From Eucalyptus grandis (taxonomy: Eukaryota; Streptophyta; Magnoliopsida; Myrtales; Myrtaceae), in the NCBI RefSeq assembly GCF_016545825.1, contig NC_052618.1, positions 38,262,196 through 38,326,195 on the forward strand: a stretch of 64,000 nt of DNA, read 5' to 3'. Made by a program: the position numbers and the translations under genes. The notes beneath the pieces are model-generated. The model searched no databases. It was not told the DNA's origin and saw nothing but the letters and a program-made list of their open reading frames with translations. Positions 59,225 to 64,000 of the stretch are shown piece after piece. The stretch's first letter is position 1; each line of letters opens with the position of its first letter.

Positions 59225-60124
59225 GTTTGCGATTCTTCCAATCCTGCAAAGAGACCATATTTATAGATGTCCAACATGTGCATGAACTGTGCCACCCCGA
59301 ATCCCAGCAGAAAGGGAGGATGACACGACTATTCTTCTACCCAAATGATGCAATTTCTAATCATCTGAATTCAACTTCCAAAAGTCTGTTGATATCACTC
59401 TCGCTCTATAGGTCGCTAACCAAGAGACCTGAAAATATTGGGAATGAGAGGAGTGAGCAATCACAGCTCAGTGAATAATACATCTCTTATTAGTAAATCG
59501 AGCAACTTATCAAAACTTCATAATCCAAACTCAAAGTATAAGATACATGGTGAATCACGTATAAGTTGTTTCATTTCAAAAAAACTTTGTATAAATCAGA
59601 AATACTGATTTAAATTCACCATCAAAATTCAGATATCAATGGTCAAATCCATTAGTTAATCTCTATAAAAAAAAAAAAAAAAAAACAATGTCAATAGTCC
59701 ATTCTATTGTCCAACTCGTACAACATTACTTCTCAATGTCCTAGAAGTGGCTTCCACAAGGCTCATGACATCATATAGTATTTAGCCCTTGAGTAGTACA
59801 AGGCCTTGGAGGTGGTTTCCACAAAATTCGTGTAGCACCTAGCACACCTAGCCCTTGATCAACACATATCAATGGTACAAGGCCTGAAGGTAACTCTCAC
59901 AAAGTTACATGAATTTTGTCCCATAGTCGCATGTGAGTTGCACGTGCTCATAAGCATGCGAAGATTTGGCCGGCCAAGAGAGATTAAAGTTATCCATTTC
60001 CAGCGGTGACGTAAGACTCCACGCCTAAGGTTTATCTAAGAGTGGATCTACTCTAATGACTCTTTTGAGAAAATAGGGCCTATTTGAAAATTTCCCAAAC
60101 ATAGAACACGCGATTCCTATCTTG
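59225..60124. other. P450 upstream region
   Basis: Presumed promoter/leader of the P450. From about 59735 to 59905 a degenerate direct repeat is seen (gtggcttccacaagg, gtggtttccacaaaa, tagcccttga, tacaaggcc twice or more). A poly-A tract at 59666-59685. No coding region recognised. Confidence 0.45.
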
Positions 60125-60340
60125 CTTATGCATTTGAACAGATTATCTTTTAGTGTGACACCATACTATTACAATTTTCTACACACATCTGAAACCAAAG
60201 CCAAGCTAATTGAGTTTTTCAGTGCCAATTCACTTTGGTTTGCTTTCGTTCCCCATATAAGACCAAATTGATATAGACTATATCAACTCATGCACTCCCC
60301 TCAGAACTACAAAAGAAAATTGGAGGAAGAGATGTTACCT

Positions 60341-60559
60341 CCATTTGTTTAGCAGAAAATGAGTGATTTTGAATATATTTTTCTGAAAATAATCGTTTGT
60401 GGCACTGACAAAAATAAATAAATGAAAAATATTTTCATCGTGCACGAAAAATATTTATCTACAATGAAAATATTTTTCATTGATTAAATATTTGAACAAT
60501 ATAAGTTATCATTTTTAAGAAAATGTTTTCCAAATCGTCATTTTTCGCAAAACAAATGG
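60341..60559. mobile_element. Short TIR element in the P450 relic
   Basis: Ends CCATTTGTTTAGCAGAAAATGA and complement CCATTTGTTTTGCGAAAAATGA are inverted repeats; the 219-bp element is AT-rich and itself contains gaaaaatatttttc palindromes. Target duplication not evident. Confidence 0.65.
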
Positions 60560-60570
60560 ACACTTTAATG

Positions 60571-60809
60571 GGTTTTGCTTTGGGCCGAGTATGGAATCTA
60601 GATGGACGGTATCCCAAAAAAACCGAACCAAACTACTCATACTTAAAAAAATACCATTAATCTCAAGCAATTCGCCATTTCTATAGGCAATTATCTTTTA
60701 TTTTTGTATTAATGTCTTTTATTTGGATAGTTAAAAAGAATGACATCAATTGAGTTTCATATTCCCAATTACTTCTTCAGGCCAGCTTTAGCACTTCCTC
60801 TCAAAAAGC
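60571..60809. repeat. 239-bp direct repeat, left copy
   Basis: Nearly identical (roughly one change per 15-20 bases by eye) to 63739-63976, from ggttttgctttgggc to cctctcaaaaagc. Non-coding. The spacing of 3168 bp suggests a tandem duplication whose second unit runs out of the window, or a dispersed repeat. Confidence 0.85.
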
Positions 60810-61164
60810 AATCGGGTTAGCAACAACGTCATACATCTCAAACCCGCCTGTTGTCCTTTGAACGTATGATAGGACTATTGAAATCTAAAAGACAAATGGA
60901 AGACTAATGTGGAGAAACGGCATACTGGTTGGGGAGCGTTTATCTATGAACTTTAGCTTCTATTACAATTGTTTTTAAAAACATATTGGTCCAAGAACCA
61001 GCGCATCTAATGGTACAATGGTTCAACCGGTCTATATAGTTAGACCAGGTGAACTGTCCAATTTAAGTTTAGAAATGCATTCTAGAATAAAGGGCTGATA
61101 TATAGAAAACAATGCACTTTTTTAATCACAAATCTGCACAAAGCTGCATCGGTTATGTGCACCT

Positions 61165-61196
<32 letters not shown>

Positions 61197-61580
61197 AGGG
61201 TTGTTGATTTGAGTCTCCATCATCACATGACACATGTTGGCCCTAATTTTATAAGAAGTCATTTAGATGCTTTGCTATTAGAGGACGAAAGAGTTGGTTC
61301 TAAAAGCAAAAAAAAAAAAAAAAAAAGTGTGAGAATTTTCAGAGGCAAGTGATCAAATTCTACCACCACCAAGGAGGATTTTCTTTCTGAGAAATCTGCA
61401 GATTGGTTCAACCAATGGAACTGGGTCACCTCCATCCTTTTACTGGTTCCAAGTCCAAACAGCGAAGGGTGCTGAGCCAGACCACAAAGTCACTGCCACA
61501 ACACATAACGAAACAACCTATATATATTTTCCCTTCAAGCTCGAGACTCTCCTCATGTCGCAAGGAGACCATCTTTAAAT

Positions 61581-63738
61581 GGATGCCCAACAAGTGTATG
61601 AACGATGAAACAAACACCCACTCGAGAGAGCGTACTTCTGTTTTGACCATTTGAACTACTGCACCCACATCCGAAGTTCCCCAATTGAATTTCTCTTGGT
61701 TCAGCAAAAGCGATGCCTTGCACTACTAAAACCTCAACTTCTAATTGAGCAATGGACTTTTCTTGTTCCTAATTTTTTACTAAATAGCAAGCTTTACACC
61801 AAAAAAGTAATTTGCAATTAACATTGCAGGCGTTCCAAAATGGTGTTTGCGTGAGCATAAGATTTAGCACTAAGTAGTTGGAATTATAAAATATTGCCTA
61901 AAAGTAAACACAAATGGACAATATTTTGGGATTATTGTCTGTCAAAAATTATTTTGATACAAACTAAATTTATATATATATATATATATAATTGATTTAT
62001 ATTTATAACTATTTCTCAATTTTTTTAGTAGTCCTATTCTATTCTAATGCTAATTCTCGTTCTCAGAACTATATCGTCTCCACCCTAACGTCTCCACCCC
62101 AACCTCCTGAGAAAGTGAGGATTCAAACCCCACCTCCCCCTTCTATATTGAAAATGTAGCCACTGAGGCAAACCAAATGAAGTACCAAATAAAATACCAA
62201 ATGTAGTTATGGCTGTTTCTGAAATATCTTGTAAAATTAAACTTTTTGTATTCCTGTGCCATCTTATATATAATAAAAGATAATAGTCCGGCCCAAAAAA
62301 CAAACAAGAAAGATTTAAGTCCTCGTTAATTCGCATTCCAGAGCTTCCATGACTTATATCAAAATCAGACAAATAATTTTGTTTTTCTCCTGTTTCAAAG
62401 AGGGAGTTCCTTTGGCAGCGGCAGCAGCAACAAATAATCAACATCTTTAAAGACAATTTTCCAACTGCGACTATGAAAATTCAAGGTCAGACTCGAAATT
62501 CAATGATAAAATTGCCCTCGTGAGAAGATTCCAAATTCGAAAATGGCTGACAAGATCCTAGGGGTGATAAGCGGTACATCCTCAGCACTCTTGTCTGATT
62601 TGAAAGGGAAAATTGCATCTTAAACCCATGAAGTTAAACATGTGTTGGTCGAAAGTTAAACATGACTTTTGAAGGCAAAAATTTGCCACATTCAACATTC
62701 AAAAAAAAAAAAAAAAAACAGATGATAAAGTAGTAAACCTTCGTAAGGTATCAAAACTGGAGAAACATGTAAAGGCTAACTCACAAACAACGAAAGGTGT
62801 TCGATAAGCGCAAATCACGTGAGTACCTAAGGGACACCAGAATGTCTCTTTTCTCGACAATAAATGCCTGCATATCTAGTAAAACAACCTACACAGAGAA
62901 AATGATATACAAGTATCTTGAGAAGCACAAGGAGGCAGAACTCTGGGATTGCTCAAAAGAAGCTATTTTGTAACCACCCACTCTTTCCTGGATGAGTTTC
63001 ATGCAGAAGATACACCGCAAATCTGCTTGTCCAGTTGCCAATCTTTCATCTACATTTTCCGCCTTTATTTCTGTCGTTGCAGTCATCAGACATCTAAGGT
63101 TGCATCAAGGGAGATCCACCATCAAGATGTTGACACTTTCACTGAGCGACATCTGGAAACATATAGAATACAATGTCTGAGTGAAACTGCAAGGAGAAAA
63201 TGCATTTTGGCTTTCATTTCAGCACGAAGGGACTAATAAGAAAGAAAAATGTTCATTCACAGAACTGATTGAACTAAGATAAACATTGACCGATCTGTCC
63301 TCAAAATTTAGAGTGGCTGCACAAACCTTTTAGGTAAAGAAGGAATTGCAACTGCATTTTAAGTAAACAAATACTGGATCCTTTGTAGCTGAAAACAGGC
63401 ATACATGAACGATATTCCAGCATCTTGTTATAATGATGGCAGTCATCTTAGAATGACACCATCTCCACCCAGAAATTTTCCACTATTTCCAGAACTTACT
63501 TTCATTGGGAAAACATATGTAAACCAGGTATTTATCAAACAATATCAAGCTCAAAATAAAGAACCAGGCAGCCACTCTCCTTCCCCAGTCTGTCATCTCG
63601 CGCGACACAAATACCCCAAAATCCAGCCTCCCCCAATCCTAGGTGCTAAGAATGGAAGCGCATTGAGTTCGGGTTCAAATCCTAGCCAAATCCTCATACG
63701 GGATTATAATGGCATTTTGGAAGAGAAAACCCTATTGG
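61581..63738. other. Intergenic, no confident gene
   Basis: AT repeats near 61972-61990, a poly-A tract at 62701-62718 and short frames without known motifs. A minus-strand frame at 62889-63086 (TGQADLRCIFCMKLIQERV) looks protein-like but is unassigned. 62631-62664 holds a 12-bp direct repeat (aagttaaacatg) around tgttggtcga. Confidence 0.35.
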
Positions 63739-63976
63739 GGTTTTGCTTTGGGCTGAGTTTGGAATCTAGATGGACGGTATCCCAAAAAACCGAACCAAAC
63801 TATTCATACTTAAAAAATACCATTAATCTCAAGTAATTCACCACTTCTATAGGCAATTATCTTTTACTTTTGTATTAATATGTCTTTTATTTGGATACTT
63901 AAAAGAATCACATCAATTGAGTTTCAGATTCCCAATTACTTCTTCAGGCCGGCTTTAGCACTTCCTCTCAAAAAGC
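63739..63976. repeat. 239-bp direct repeat, right copy
   Basis: Partner of 60571-60809; one or two small indels. Sequence beyond 63976 differs from that after 60809. Confidence 0.85.
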
Positions 63977-64000
63977 GTAGGGTGCGGAGACATTCTGCGC

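Larger units (their letters stand above)
60125..61580 (-). pseudogene. Relic of a second CYP87-like gene (exon 1 and intron 1)
   Basis: 60125-60345 matches the end of P450 intron 1 plus the exon-1 donor context (58830-59015; atgttacctc in both). 61400-61580 matches exon 1 and its 5' flank (59095-59275): caaggagaccat, acgaaacaacc and ggttc.accaatgg correspond base by base with many changes. The coding frame is ruined. Between them lie a MITE (60341-60559) and unrelated DNA. Confidence 0.65.

Overview
The window is nuclear DNA from a flowering plant, most likely a woody eudicot; Myrtaceae is my tentative guess from the overall look, not a demonstrated assignment. Supporting this: intron-containing genes with GT-AG splice sites, AT-rich intergenic DNA, plant gene families (GRAS/SCL8-like, CYP87-like P450, CRWN/NMCP1, ILP1, a TMEM87-type seven-transmembrane protein), Copia and LTR elements, a tRNA-derived SINE and many TAA/TTA-flanked miniature transposons. 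There are no bacterial-style operons, CRISPR arrays or rRNA genes.

Layout. (1) 0.6-22 kb is a minus-strand array of GRAS genes (SCL8-like copies A at 4881-6347, B at 14805-16323, C at 19037-20560). It is interleaved with duplicated blocks that start with an isolated first exon of a TMEM87-like gene (copies A and B). Fragments of other genes are scattered between: NMCP1/CRWN at 3.8-4.6 kb, ILP1 at 11.7-12.9 kb and the membrane-domain end of a TMEM87-like gene at 18.1-18.6 kb. Only SCL8 copy A is open from start to stop; B and C carry separate single-base deletions. (2) 22.3-30.4 kb is a decayed Copia element, probably SIRE/Maximus-like with an env-like third ORF, split by a TIR element. (3) 30.4-40 kb is repeats: tandem repeats, a 2.9 kb solo LTR with its ATGTC target duplication, LTR promoter pieces, and several TIR elements with GC-rich cores. 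(4) 39.9-50.5 kb repeats parts of region 1: TMEM87 exon-1 copies C and D, and two tandem SCL8 'head' fragments. (5) 50.5-55.4 kb is nested LTR DNA, including a second solo LTR (target duplication AAGAC) and a 100-N assembly gap. (6) 56.4-59.2 kb is a nine-exon CYP87-like P450 gene with every splice site intact but one frameshift and one stop. A strongly decayed partial copy lies at 60.1-61.6 kb.

How it fits together. The window is best read as a tandem/segmental duplication cluster in which gene pieces were copied, broken and bombarded by small transposons. Because duplicate copies can be compared inside the window, many insertions have an empty-site control. This exposes a class of 10-27 nt insertions (a T-tract plus a short tag, flanked by 10-16 bp direct repeats) that look like extremely truncated SINE retroposition events. 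I found no evidence for a multi-gene biochemical system. Candidate functional genes are SCL8 copy A and possibly the P450 if its lesions are assembly errors.
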